Positions 41,141-49,653 are shown, counted from the stretch's first letter. The stretch is 64,000 bases of DNA from Clostridiales bacterium (GCA_003150485.1 QALX01000009.1:62001-126000), one strand, 5' to 3'. The notes: generated by a model not told the origin, from the letters alone. Numbers and translations: made by a program.

Positions 41141-42664
41141 ATGAAGATAAAGCGGGCTCTGGGCCGCGCGGGAAAGCTCCTGATCTTTTTCCTCATCGCC
41201 GCCCTGCTCTTCTGCCTGGTCAGCGCCGTCTTCATCCCCAAGTGGAGAGGACCCTGGGGCAACATTGATGCAGTCGCCGGGTTTTACGAGCTGGAGGAGG
41301 ACAGCATTGACACCTTTATCGTAGGCAGCAGCCAGGTGATCAGCGGCGTCGCCCCCCTGCAGCTGTACCAGGAGGAGGGGATCCGGGCCTACACCATCGG
41401 TTCGGGCCATCAGCCCGTGATGGGGTCCTACTACCTGCTGAAAAACGCCCTGCTCACCCAGCCCAACATCAAAACGGTGGTGCTGGAGGTCACTGAGCTC
41501 TTTGTCCAGAGCAACGAGCCCTCCTACCGGAAGGTCTTCGACTACCTGCCCCTGACCTCCGTCAAGTGGGAGGGCATTCAGGAGCGGATTCGCTGGGCGG
41601 AACTTCAGGACGAGGAACAGGGGACCGATGTGGCCCCCTCTGCGGCGGAGTACGTCCTGCCTATCCTGTCCTACCACGACCGGTGGAGCGAGCTCACCTA
41701 TGACGACTTCACCTACCCCTTCCAGGACACCCCCATACAGATCCGGGGCCAGTCCCTCCTGGTGGACCAGGGGGCCAGGGACACCTACCAGCCTCTGGAC
41801 CCCGCCAGCACGGCAGCGTGCGCTGAGCCCAAAGCGGAGGCACTGTACTTCCTGCGGGCCTTCTGCGCATTCTGTCAGGAGCAGGGCATTTCCCTGGTGC
41901 TGCTGAAAACTCCCCGGATGGACTGGAGCATTGAGCAGTACAACACGGTCAACGCCGTGGCCAAGGAGTACAGCGTCCCCTACCTGGACTTTAACACCGC
42001 AAGTCTGAATCGCGCCATCGGTTTCGACTACGCCACAGATATCCTGAAGGGCTCGGAGACCCACCTGAACCTGTCCGGCGCCGGCAAGCTCACTGCTTAT
42101 CTGGGCGACTATCTGACCCGGCACTGCCCGGTGCTGGACGTGCGCACCACCCCCGCCTATGACTGGATGGAAGCGGAAACGACTGCCTACCGACAGGCGG
42201 TCGGCGACGCCAATCTGGCCCTGGTGGAAAACTGCAGCGCCTACCTGTCCCGGATCCAGCGGGACCGGTATTCGGTGCTGGTGGCGGTGAAACCCGGCGA
42301 TGGCAACGCCTATTCCGCTGGGGTCCAGCAGCTGCTGACCCAACTGGGCCTGGATCCCCGGATGCCCTCCGGCGGCTGCTACGTGGCCGTTCTGGAGCAG
42401 GGAACCGTGCTGGCGGACCAGTGGAGCAGCGGGGCAGCCACCCAGTCCGCAGAGCTGGCCGACAGCGCCTACTGCACTCTGACCAGCACCGGCGGCAAAA
42501 CCGAACCCAACTGCTCCATCTCCATCGACGGGGAAGAGCTGGCGGTAGACGAACCGGGCCTGAACCTTGTGGTGTACAACCACGAGACCAGCCGGGTAGT
42601 GGACAGCGTAGCCTTCACTTTTACCGAGACAGAGGGCGTCACGGAGGTTGCCACGGAACGCTGA
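41141..42664 (+). CDS. Membrane-anchored SGNH/GDSL-like protein (DltD/AlgX-like role)
   Basis: 507 aa with an N-terminal membrane anchor (about 12-30: LLIFFLIAALLFCLVSAVF). The extracytoplasmic domain has an SGNH block I FIVGSSQVISG and a late ETHLNLSGAGKL segment at the catalytic His position. The region from about 335 on is a separate domain not recognised. By position it plays the part of DltD or AlgJ/X, receiving or attaching the acyl group outside the cell. GGAGGT site precedes the ATG at 41141. Confidence 0.85.
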   Translation: MKIKRALGRAGKLLIFFLIAALLFCLVSAVFIPKWRGPWGNIDAVAGFYELEEDSIDTFIVGSSQVISGVAPLQLYQEEGIRAYTIGSGHQPVMGSYYLLKNALLTQPNIKTVVLEVTELFVQSNEPSYRKVFDYLPLTSVKWEGIQERIRWAELQDEEQGTDVAPSAAEYVLPILSYHDRWSELTYDDFTYPFQDTPIQIRGQSLLVDQGARDTYQPLDPASTAACAEPKAEALYFLRAFCAFCQEQGISLVLLKTPRMDWSIEQYNTVNAVAKEYSVPYLDFNTASLNRAIGFDYATDILKGSETHLNLSGAGKLTAYLGDYLTRHCPVLDVRTTPAYDWMEAETTAYRQAVGDANLALVENCSAYLSRIQRDRYSVLVAVKPGDGNAYSAGVQQLLTQLGLDPRMPSGGCYVAVLEQGTVLADQWSSGAATQSAELADSAYCTLTSTGGKTEPNCSISIDGEELAVDEPGLNLVVYNHETSRVVDSVAFTFTETEGVTEVATER

Positions 42665-42682
42665 CCGCCCTGACGGCATGTA

Positions 42683-42713
42683 TACGCACCTGGCAGACCG
42701 CCGGGTGCGTTTT
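42683..42713 (+). terminator. Probable terminator of dlt-like operon
   Basis: ACGCACCtGGC / GCCgGGTGCGT hairpin followed by TTTTCC. Confidence 0.7.
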
Positions 42714-42725
42714 CCTCTCCCCCAT

Positions 42726-42756
42726 TTGTAAACCATTCTATTTTTATGGTTGACAT
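42726..42756 (+). promoter_or_regulatory. Candidate BirA (biotin repressor) operator
   Basis: Dyad TTGTAAACC (42726-42734) ... GGTTGACAT (42748-42756) with 13-nt centre, close to the bacterial BirA site pattern (TTGTAAACC / GGTTTACAA as I recall). It overlaps the -35 of the bioY promoter, the usual position for repression by biotin-bound BirA. The spacer is slightly shorter than typical. Confidence 0.6.
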
Positions 42757-42778
42757 TCTTTTTTGAGCGCAGTATACT
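42750..42778 (+). promoter_or_regulatory. Promoter of bioY
   Basis: TTGACA (42750-42755), 17-nt spacer, TATACT (42773-42778), 41 nt before the start. Confidence 0.85.
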
Positions 42779-42818
42779 ACACCCATGGAATCAAACGAAA
42801 AAGAGGAGGAACTTACCC

Positions 42819-43379
42819 ATGGAAACCAACCGCTGGAACATTCACGACCTCACCCAAATGGCCCTGTTGGTGGCGCTGCTCTCCGCCTCCGCCTACCTGG
42901 CCTTCCCCATCCCCATCACCTTGGTCACCGTCACGGCGCAGACCTTGGTGCTCAACCTGATCGCCCTGCTGCTGGACCGGCGCAAGGCCGCCCTGACAGT
43001 GGCGGTGTGGATTCTGCTGGGCGCAGTGGGCATCCCGGTCTACTCCGGCGGCCGGGGCGGCCTGAGTGAACTGGTGGGCCCCACCGGCGGCTTTATCTTC
43101 GCCTTCTTGGTCGCCGCCTATCTGATCTCCCTGCTCAAGGGGAAGGAGTTCTCCCTGCCCCGCTACCTGCTGGTCACCCTCTGCATCGGCATCCCAGTGA
43201 TCGATCTGGCCGGGGCCGCCTGGTACAAGTTCTACGCAGACATCGGCTGGGGCACTGCGCTGCTCACCACCGCCCTCCCCTTCCTGCCCGGAGACATCAT
43301 CAAGGGGGTGGCCGCCACCCTGCTGGCCAAACCCATTGCCATCGCCCTGTCTAAACTCCGCAGACCTTCGGCAGCCTGA
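42819..43379 (+). CDS. bioY: Biotin transporter BioY
   Basis: 186-aa S-component of ECF biotin transport with six membrane helices. The BioY signature GGRGGLSELVGPTGGFIFAF (about 76-95) and IDLAGAAWYKFYADIGW are intact. ATG 42819 is preceded by AGGAGGAA; the frame starting at 42750 includes the promoter and is rejected. A BirA-type operator overlaps its promoter. ECF energising components are not in view. Confidence 0.95.
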   Translation: METNRWNIHDLTQMALLVALLSASAYLAFPIPITLVTVTAQTLVLNLIALLLDRRKAALTVAVWILLGAVGIPVYSGGRGGLSELVGPTGGFIFAFLVAAYLISLLKGKEFSLPRYLLVTLCIGIPVIDLAGAAWYKFYADIGWGTALLTTALPFLPGDIIKGVAATLLAKPIAIALSKLRRPSAA

Positions 43380-43388
43380 CTGCCAGAC

Positions 43389-43425
43389 AAAACGCCTTGC
43401 GAATCACCGTTTCGCAAGGCGTTTT
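43389..43425. terminator. Bidirectional terminator (bioY / downstream gene)
   Basis: AAAACGCCTTGCGAA / TTCGCAAGGCGTTTT, perfect stem with A-run and T-run, between convergent genes. Confidence 0.88.
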
Positions 43426-43432
43426 CCTCTGC

Positions 43433-44323
43433 TCAGAAGGTCACAAACATCCCCTCCAGTGTGTGGTGGGTCAGGGCCACATCCAGCCGGGGTGCCAGGG
43501 TGGCCGCCGACTGGCGGAGGTACTCCCTGGCCGCCGGCTCCCCCAGGTCCAGGGTATTCCACAGGCGGGCCGCCGCCTGTTCCAAGGCCGCGGCCCGTTC
43601 CTGAAGCGTCAGCGGCTCCAGCAAATCCTGAAGCTGCTGACGCCCGGCCTGGGACACGCTGAGTCCCTCCGGGCCCCAGCCCAGCAGGGCCAGCGCCACG
43701 CTGTTTTGCAGCACCGGTTCGTACAGGTTCACCAGCAGGTCCTCATAATCCGGGGTAGCCGCCCTCAGGCAGCCCGCCAGCTCCCCCCGGGAAAACCGGC
43801 GCAGCAGCAGGTTTTCCAGCAGCAAGCGGCTGAGATAGGCGTTCAGATAGGAGATCCCCACCAGTTCCTCCCCTACCGGCAGAAACAGCTGGTAGTCAAT
43901 GGAGCACTCCACCCGGTGGGCCAGAAACTGGGGGTTGTACCGGTGGAAAAAGGTCAGGATGTCCCCCACTGTATCCCGGTAGGCCCGGTTCGTCACTGCC
44001 GGAGGGTGGTTGCAGAGATACTGGTACCGTCGCAGCCCAGCCTGAATTTCCCGGTCCACCTGCGCCAACCCTGCTCGCACCAGAGCCGGATAATCGCCGT
44101 GGAGGAGCAGCGCCCGCCGGTTCTCCTTTCCCCGCAGGCCCAGCCTCAGACAGTACAGCAGGGATTCCAGCAGCTCCTGGGCGGTCTCTACCCGCACCGA
44201 GGCGCTCTCCTCCATGGTGTAACGCTGGGTCTGCCGCTCCAGCAGCTGCCAGAGCTTCCCCTGAATCACCGCCTGCTCCGCCGCCGTGTAGGGCGCCATC
44301 AGCCAGCTCAGTCCCCGCTCCAT
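43433..44323 (-). CDS. Uncharacterised clostridial protein (helical; DUF6179-like by memory)
   Basis: 296-aa soluble, mostly helical protein; no known enzyme motif. It contains many Leu/Arg/Gln and a YQYLCNHPPAVTNRAYRDTVGDIL segment. I recall a conserved clostridial pair (DUF6179/DUF6323), and this gene and the next fit that recollection, unchecked. Start ATG lies within the end of the upstream partner (16-nt overlap) after GGAGGTGA, so they are co-translated. Confidence 0.65.
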   Translation of the reverse strand: MERGLSWLMAPYTAAEQAVIQGKLWQLLERQTQRYTMEESASVRVETAQELLESLLYCLRLGLRGKENRRALLLHGDYPALVRAGLAQVDREIQAGLRRYQYLCNHPPAVTNRAYRDTVGDILTFFHRYNPQFLAHRVECSIDYQLFLPVGEELVGISYLNAYLSRLLLENLLLRRFSRGELAGCLRAATPDYEDLLVNLYEPVLQNSVALALLGWGPEGLSVSQAGRQQLQDLLEPLTLQERAAALEQAAARLWNTLDLGEPAAREYLRQSAATLAPRLDVALTHHTLEGMFVTF

Positions 44324-44763
44324 CTATTCACCTCCCCCCAGTCCGGATCGGTCAGGGCCTCCGGCGGCGCGTCAGCCAGCAGTTCCACGGCCCCCTGGGC
44401 CGGGCCGTCAAAGATGCGCTTCATCCCGGCAATCACTTCTCCGTCGCTGAGCCGGTCCCGGCTCTCGTTTTTAAAGTGATAGAACAGCACCAGAAGCTCC
44501 GCCAGGGTTTCCTCGTAGTTGGCCTGGCACAGGTAGGGGGAGTCGCAGAAGGCCGCAATCAGCTGAGGCAGCGCCCCCTCCCCGAATTCCACCCGACCCG
44601 CCTCCGCCAGGGCCTCCTGCCGCCGCCAGACCAGGGCCTGGATCTGGGGCTCCGTGAGGGTCAGCCCGTACTGGGCGCTCCGGTCATTGCTCCTGCGCAG
44701 CCCCTCCACACAGGCCATCTGCCCCATCGCCCGCAGCTGGAGCAGCATTTGATTGTCCTCCAT
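44308..44763 (-). CDS. Uncharacterised clostridial protein (DUF6323-like by memory)
   Basis: 151 aa, acidic, predicted cytoplasmic, helical. GLTLTEPQIQALVWRRQEALAEAGRVEFGEGALPQLI is its best-defined stretch. ATG 44763 has GAGGTGAG upstream; the frame to 45003 passes through a terminator and is rejected. Overlaps the downstream partner by 16 nt. Confidence 0.65.
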   Translation of the reverse strand: MEDNQMLLQLRAMGQMACVEGLRRSNDRSAQYGLTLTEPQIQALVWRRQEALAEAGRVEFGEGALPQLIAAFCDSPYLCQANYEETLAELLVLFYHFKNESRDRLSDGEVIAGMKRIFDGPAQGAVELLADAPPEALTDPDWGEVNRWSGD

Positions 44764-44849
44764 CGTTCTCACCTCGTTATTCTTCTTACTACGAGAGCGG
44801 AAAAAAAACAAGACTTGAAATTTTCGCCATTTTGTGGTAATATAGAGAC

Positions 44850-44883
44850 AAAGAGGGAGCAGAAAATTTTCTGCTCCCTCTTT
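44850..44883 (-). terminator. Terminator after DUF1292 gene
   Basis: Perfect 17-bp palindrome AAAGAGGGAGCAGAAAA / TTTTCTGCTCCCTCTTT. Confidence 0.8.
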
Positions 44884-44914
44884 CTTGTCACGGGTTTTGC
44901 CGGGTTTCTCCGCC

Positions 44915-45217
44915 TCAGTCCTCGAACTCGAATTCGTCCTTGAACCGCTCCTTAAAGATGGCGTAGACGGCGTCCAGGACCTTCTCGTCCTCCACCGCCA
45001 CATAGGCCTCTTCCTCGTCGTTTCCTTCGATCTCCTCTACCTGGAGGATAACGATCTCCATATCGTCCTCCTCCAGCGGGAACAGGACAATGTACTGGGC
45101 CTCCTGATATTCGATCACGTCCAGAAACTCAAATTCTTCCTCGTTTCCCTCATCGTCGTGGAGGGTCAGAATGGTGGGTTCCTCTTCCGCGGGAATGTTT
45201 TTCTTGTTTTCGTCCAT
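44915..45217 (-). CDS. DUF1292 family protein
   Basis: 100-aa very acidic protein. Family pattern ILTLHDDEGNEEEFEFLDVIEYQEAQYIVLFPLEE is present. The family is small and uncharacterised; in Firmicutes it often sits near the Holliday-junction resolvase YqgF (yrzB), but not here. ATG 45217 has AAGGAG; the frame to 45319 is an upstream extension. Confidence 0.85.
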   Translation of the reverse strand: MDENKKNIPAEEEPTILTLHDDEGNEEEFEFLDVIEYQEAQYIVLFPLEEDDMEIVILQVEEIEGNDEEEAYVAVEDEKVLDAVYAIFKERFKDEFEFED

Positions 45218-45312
45218 ATGATTTCTCCTTATTGATGGGCTGACGCTACATCTTTTCTCATTGTACCAGAGTGGGCGGGAAAAAGCTATGCTATTGTCGC
45301 CAAAATTTCCCC

Positions 45313-45349
45313 AAATCAAACGCCGTGCGGTCAGGCACGGCGTTTGATT
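45313..45349 (-). terminator. Hairpin after rpiB, probable terminator
   Basis: AATCAAACGCCGTGC / GCACGGCGTTTGATT stem; T-tract is short. Confidence 0.65.
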
Positions 45350-45354
45350 CAGGT

Positions 45355-45819
45355 TTACAGTTTTTCCGGCTTGCAGTACTCCGCCTCCTGCTCTGCGATC
45401 AGATTCAGGCGGTTCTGGTGACGCCCCCCCACGAAAGTGGCGCCGAAAAAGGCGTCCACGATGGCTTTGGCCAGCTCATCGCCCACCACCCGGGCGCCCA
45501 TGGCCACGATCTGGCAGTTGTTGTGCTCCACGATCATCCGTGCGGTATAGGGCTCGCTGCACACGCCGGCCCGGATGCCGGGGACTTTGTTGGCGGCCAG
45601 GGAGATCCCCACACCGGTGCCGCAGACCAGGACGCCCCGGTCCACCTCGCCGGCCCGGATGGCCTCAGCCACCTTGCGGCCCATAACCGGGTAGTCCACC
45701 CGCTTGGTGGGATCGTTGACTCCGTAGTCCACGCATTCATATCCCTTTTCCTTCAGGTACTCCAGCAGGGTGTTTTTCAGGCCCACCGCAGCGTGATCGC
45801 AGGCAAATCCAATTTTCAT
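45355..45819 (-). CDS. rpiB: Ribose-5-phosphate isomerase B
   Basis: 154-aa isomerase of ribose/ribulose 5-phosphate. Hallmarks: GFACDHAAVGLK (catalytic Asp/His), CGTGVGISLAANKVPGIRAG (Cys active site), HNNCQIVAMGARV, and RHQNRL. AGGAGGAAC sets the start. Works with rpe (103-750) in the pentose phosphate pathway. Confidence 0.96.
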   Translation of the reverse strand: MKIGFACDHAAVGLKNTLLEYLKEKGYECVDYGVNDPTKRVDYPVMGRKVAEAIRAGEVDRGVLVCGTGVGISLAANKVPGIRAGVCSEPYTARMIVEHNNCQIVAMGARVVGDELAKAIVDAFFGATFVGGRHQNRLNLIAEQEAEYCKPEKL

Positions 45820-46068
45820 CGCTGTTCCTCCTCTATTCCGGTCTCCCGTTTTCGCCGCCCCGAAACAGGGCGTTTTTCGATCCGTTTTATTATACTACGC
45901 CCCCTCCAGGATGTAAATACGCCCCACTTTTTGCTGCCGCCTCCCAGAGATGCGGGGCGAAAGATTCACATTTTATTTACGAAAGGATTGTTGACCTTTT
46001 TCGGGAGATGGAGTATCATGATTTCATCAATCGAGGCTTTTTGTAGCATTTTGTAAGGAGTTTTTCTC

Positions 46069-46473
46069 GTGCGCAACTTTTTTCGCAAATTGATGTATGG
46101 CCGTTACGGCTACGACCAGCTCAACCTGTTTTTGCTGAGCCTGTGTCTCATCTGCTGGATCCTCTGCACCTTTCTCAAAAACACAACCGTTTCCAGCATT
46201 CTCTCTGTGCTGGGGTACGTACTGATCCTGTTCTCCCTCTTCCGCTCCTTCTCCCGCAACTACGACCGGCGGCGCAGCGAGAATAACAAATTCCTCTCCA
46301 TCACTAACCCCCTCACCCGCCGGGTCCGCCAGATGCGTGCTCAGACCTGTGACCGGGAGCACAAATACTTCCGCTGCCCCAACTGCGGGCAGATGCTGCG
46401 GGTCCCCAAGGGCAAGGGAAAAATTTCCATCTCCTGCCGCAACTGCGGCACCACCTTCCAGAAAAAAACCTGA
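46069..46473 (+). CDS. Two-helix membrane protein with zinc ribbon
   Basis: 134 aa, GTG start after TAAGGAG. Two membrane helices at about 18-36 and 44-60, then a basic cytoplasmic segment and a zinc ribbon RCPNCGQMLRVPKGKGKISISCRNCGTTF (two CxxC). Such proteins are common in Clostridia; function unknown. Confidence 0.78.
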   Translation: MRNFFRKLMYGRYGYDQLNLFLLSLCLICWILCTFLKNTTVSSILSVLGYVLILFSLFRSFSRNYDRRRSENNKFLSITNPLTRRVRQMRAQTCDREHKYFRCPNCGQMLRVPKGKGKISISCRNCGTTFQKKT

Positions 46474-46489
46474 ATCTCTCACATATTCG

Positions 46490-46521
46490 ACAGCGCTGCG
46501 AATCCAGATTCGCAGCGCTGT
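46490..46521. terminator. Terminator between convergent genes
   Basis: Perfect stem ACAGCGCTGCGAAT / ATTCGCAGCGCTGT followed by TATTCT; its right end touches the stop of the DUF2461 gene. Confidence 0.8.
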
Positions 46522-47183
46522 TATTCTCTGGGTGCGATTTTCTTCAGGTAGCGGTAGTAAGGCATGAGCCACGCGAACCCCTCGGTCACCCGGTCCGTCA
46601 GAGCCGGGGTGAGGAAGCAGTCATCCGGGGGATACGCAGCGCTCAGGGACAGGGTTTTGCGGTTGAACCAAGGGGCCAGCAGGGGAGAGACCTGCCCCTT
46701 GGGCCGTTTGTATTCCTCCCCCTCCAGAACGAACAGGGACTGGCGGTTCAGCTTCCGGGCCAGCCGCTCCAGCTGCGCCGGCGCCGCTAAAATCTGCTGG
46801 CGGTAGGCCGCCATGAGGGACGGTCTGGGGCAGTAGTAGCCCATGCCGTACTCATACCCCTCCGGCATCACCTCAAAGTAGAACACCGGCGCCGAGGCCA
46901 GCTCTCCCACTGCCGTGCTCAGGGTGAACCACAGGTGCTCCTTATAGGGGCCGCCGGAGTGAATGCGCCGGGCGTCCCGATAGATCCGGACCACCCGCAG
47001 GTTCAGCCCGCTTCTGGGGTACCGCTCCATCATTCTGCCCTGGACCTCCGCCCCCAGCTCCTTCATGGGGTGGTACAGGTAGTCCAGATACTCCTGCTTG
47101 TGGGCCTGGAACCAGGGGCGCTGGTTGTTCAGCCGCAGCTCCCATAGAAACTGGATGGTCTCCTCATAAAATCCCTGAAACAT
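46521..47183 (-). CDS. DUF2461 family protein
   Basis: 220 aa. Pattern LWELRLNNQRPWFQAHKQEYLDYLYHPMKELGAEV, IYRDARRIHSGGPYKEHLWF, and YFEVMPEGYEYGMGYYCPRPSLMAAYR match the DUF2461 family. Function unknown. Start preceded by GAGGAGAG. Confidence 0.85.
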   Translation of the reverse strand: MFQGFYEETIQFLWELRLNNQRPWFQAHKQEYLDYLYHPMKELGAEVQGRMMERYPRSGLNLRVVRIYRDARRIHSGGPYKEHLWFTLSTAVGELASAPVFYFEVMPEGYEYGMGYYCPRPSLMAAYRQQILAAPAQLERLARKLNRQSLFVLEGEEYKRPKGQVSPLLAPWFNRKTLSLSAAYPPDDCFLTPALTDRVTEGFAWLMPYYRYLKKIAPRE

Positions 47184-47210
47184 CTCGCTCTCCTCTTCCT
47201 CATGACGCGG

Positions 47211-47245
47211 CGGGGCTGCCAGTTGAACTGGCAGCCCCGTTCTCA
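47211..47245 (-). terminator. Hairpin after vanW-like gene
   Basis: CGGGGCTGCCAGTT / AACTGGCAGCCCCG, strong stem with little T-tract on the minus strand; likely terminator for the VanW gene. Confidence 0.55.
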
Positions 47246-47251
47246 GCGCCT

Positions 47252-49129
47252 TTATGCCTCGCCGCCGTCATTTTCCCCGCCGCTGTCACGGCCGGCTGTA
47301 TCTGCGCTGTCATTCTGACTGCTGTCGTCCTGTTTCTGATTGTCCTGCTTTTCTTTCTTCTTTTTTGGAGCCGGTTTTGCCGGTTTCTTCTTCTCCTTTT
47401 TGGTTCCCACAACCACCACCTGGTCCCGCTTGCTGTAGACGCTGTAGGCCTCCTTAGTCTTGGAGATTCGCTTTCCGCTGCTGTCGTACAGCTCCCGGTA
47501 GCTCTGTACCTTGTATCCGGTCTCCCCGGTGACGCTGACCATGGAGGTTCCCGCCTTCATGGAGCTGTCCTCTTTGCGCACGGTGCCGTAATTGATGGTG
47601 GAGAGCACCTCATGGGTGAACTTCACAGTGACGTCATCGGTTTTGGTACCCCAGATCTGGCAGGTGAGCACACCGCCGCTGTAACTGGCCACCACCTTGA
47701 CGGGATAGTCCGTGTTATTTTTAAACTGATAATTCGGCCCGCCCCAGGACACAGTGGCGTCCATGCCCAGGGGAATGTAAGTGGACTCATAGGTGTGATT
47801 CTGCCGCTGGACAATCTCCAGATTGGCCAGAACGGTGGCGCTGTACAGGGTGGAGGACACCTGGCACACACCGCCCCCCAACTCCTGGACGGTGACGCCG
47901 TTGAGGTAGGCCCCCGCCTTCTGGAAGCCCCGGGCGGCGGTCCGCTGCCCCACAACGTCGTTATAAGAGAACACCCCGTCCGCCAGCAGGACGGTGCCAT
48001 TGCAGTGCTGGGCCGCCAGACGCACGTTGCTGATCCGGGCAGCGGTGCCGCTGACATTGGTGGAGTAGGTGCCCAGCTGGTCCTTGAACAGATTGGATTT
48101 CAGGTTCTCAGTGGTGATGTCTGGAGCGGTGCGCTCCAGCTTCACGCTGGCCGATTCCCCCTCCTTCAGGTCCGCAATGGCGGCCTCGGCCTTCTTTTTG
48201 TCAAAGTCGATGCCCTCCACGGCGTCCACCACCGCGTAGTTCTTCTCCGGGTCCAGGGTGGCATTCACCGGCTCGGCGTAGACCTCCTTGTACACCTGGT
48301 TCATATTCAGCGCCCGGGGCTTTGAGCCGGTCATGGGGCAGGAAATCACCTGGTCATATTCCCCCTGGTCCACCGCCGTCAGGACGGCGGCCTTCAGCTG
48401 CTCCTGATCCGCGGTCTGGCCACTGGTCCCTCTGGTGAAGGTGATCTCCGCGTCGGAGAGCTTGTAGGAATCCGCCACCGCCGTGTCCACCTTCAGGACG
48501 CCGGAATCCGCAATGCGCTCCTCCAGCACCGCCTCATCGGCTACGTGGGGCAACACGTTTCTGGCGTTGCCCTTCAGGTGGGAGAGTATCCACACCATCC
48601 CCCGGGTAAAAAACGCGCCGTGCCCGTGTTCATAGGCCTCCTGGGCCACGTCGGAGGCGTTGAGGTCCAGAGCGCCGGTCAGGTCGACGCCGTATTCCTT
48701 CCCTTCCGCCGCCACCGTCAGGCCGATGGAGGCGTAGTCCTGGGAGAAGGTGTCCTGAACCACCTGGGTGGCCTCCTCCAGGGTCAGGCCGCTGATGTCC
48801 CGGCCATTCACATAGGTGTTGGGGAGCATCACGCTCTGGCAGACCGTGCCGCACAGCACCAGGTAGCCTGCCAGCAGCACAACCGCCAGCCCCGCCAGAC
48901 AGCCCAGTACAATCCGCCGCTGCCGCGTCGCCGGTTTCCTGGGTTCGCCGCCCTCAGGCGCTCCCTGGGGCTCACGCTCCGCGACAGGGGGCAGAACCAC
49001 CGTGGCGTCCTCCTGGACCGCCGCCTCCTTCCACTTGTGGAGCCGCTGGCCGCCCTTTCCCTTGATCCGGGTCAGATTTTCCTTCCACTGCGCCCTCTTT
49101 CCGCCGCTTTCTTTGTTCCGCTTTCCCAT
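47252..49129 (-). CDS. VanW-family cell-envelope protein
   Basis: 625 aa. Cytoplasmic basic N-terminus, one membrane anchor (about 73-95), repeated PG-binding-4-like domains (about 100-340), the VanW domain (GTYSTNVSGTAARISNVRLAAQ ... GVFSYNDVVGQRTAARGFQKAGAYLNG ... QELGGGVCQVSSTLYSAT) and a G5-like stretch near 525-555. The C-terminal tail is Lys/Pro then Asp/Gln/Ser-rich (about 575-625). Probably acts at the peptidoglycan outside the membrane. An upstream palindrome coincides with its -10. Confidence 0.9.
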   Translation of the reverse strand: MGKRNKESGGKRAQWKENLTRIKGKGGQRLHKWKEAAVQEDATVVLPPVAEREPQGAPEGGEPRKPATRQRRIVLGCLAGLAVVLLAGYLVLCGTVCQSVMLPNTYVNGRDISGLTLEEATQVVQDTFSQDYASIGLTVAAEGKEYGVDLTGALDLNASDVAQEAYEHGHGAFFTRGMVWILSHLKGNARNVLPHVADEAVLEERIADSGVLKVDTAVADSYKLSDAEITFTRGTSGQTADQEQLKAAVLTAVDQGEYDQVISCPMTGSKPRALNMNQVYKEVYAEPVNATLDPEKNYAVVDAVEGIDFDKKKAEAAIADLKEGESASVKLERTAPDITTENLKSNLFKDQLGTYSTNVSGTAARISNVRLAAQHCNGTVLLADGVFSYNDVVGQRTAARGFQKAGAYLNGVTVQELGGGVCQVSSTLYSATVLANLEIVQRQNHTYESTYIPLGMDATVSWGGPNYQFKNNTDYPVKVVASYSGGVLTCQIWGTKTDDVTVKFTHEVLSTINYGTVRKEDSSMKAGTSMVSVTGETGYKVQSYRELYDSSGKRISKTKEAYSVYSKRDQVVVVGTKKEKKKPAKPAPKKKKEKQDNQKQDDSSQNDSADTAGRDSGGENDGGEA

Positions 49130-49191
49130 AGATGCGCCGCACCCCCACTTTCTGCAATCAACAAATTTTTACAAAATGCTGTATGGCCTAG

Positions 49192-49220
49192 ATTATAGGC
49201 CATTTGGCCACAGAATGCAA
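49192..49220 (-). promoter_or_regulatory. Promoter of vanW-like gene with palindromic -10 region
   Basis: Minus strand: TTGCAT (49220-49215), 17-nt spacer, TATAAT (49197-49192). The -10 is embedded in the perfect dyad ATGGCCTA-TAATC-TAGGCCAT. Confidence 0.75.
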
Positions 49221-49242
49221 CCGGCCGCCCGAACCGATTTCC

Positions 49243-49653
49243 TCATTGGCCGGAGGCGTCCGGCTCCACATTGAGATAGACCGGCACATCGGAAATTCTG
49301 TCATACACCGCAATGGCGCCGTCGAGGCCGCATCGGTAGATACGTCCCTCCCGGCAGATCACCTGGAGTTCCCGTGGCTCCGCCGTCTCACAGGTCAGGG
49401 TGTAAATCTCCTCCCGGGTCTGGACATAGCTGCCCCGCTCCAGCATCTGGTTCTGCCGGTAACGGCAATAGCCGCCGTCCTGCTCAAACACATAGTACTC
49501 CGCCGATGCGCTCACCTGCTCACCGGTACAGTAGGTACCGGCCACACCGCCTTCCGGCATCCCCTTTTGGATGTAACACTGCTGGACCACAATCACAGCC
49601 AGTGCCAACAGCAGCAAGCCCCCCAGCACGGGGGTGAGAAACCGTCGTTTCAT
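49243..49653 (-). CDS. Small membrane-anchored/exported hypothetical protein
   Basis: 136 aa. N-terminal MKRRFLTPVLGGLLLLALAVIVVQQC (one membrane segment or uncleaved signal), then a small extracytoplasmic domain with GTYCTGEQVSASAEYYVF and CGLDGAIAVYDRISDVPVYLN. No family recognised. Start ATG 49653 has AAAGGGG upstream; the longer frame to 49734 lacks a site. Confidence 0.68.
   Translation of the reverse strand: MKRRFLTPVLGGLLLLALAVIVVQQCYIQKGMPEGGVAGTYCTGEQVSASAEYYVFEQDGGYCRYRQNQMLERGSYVQTREEIYTLTCETAEPRELQVICREGRIYRCGLDGAIAVYDRISDVPVYLNVEPDASGQ

Noticed and set aside
39350..42736. 1128-aa minus-strand open frame opposite the adenylation and SGNH-like genes
   Set aside because: Antisense shadow caused by third-position GC bias; composition unlike a protein.
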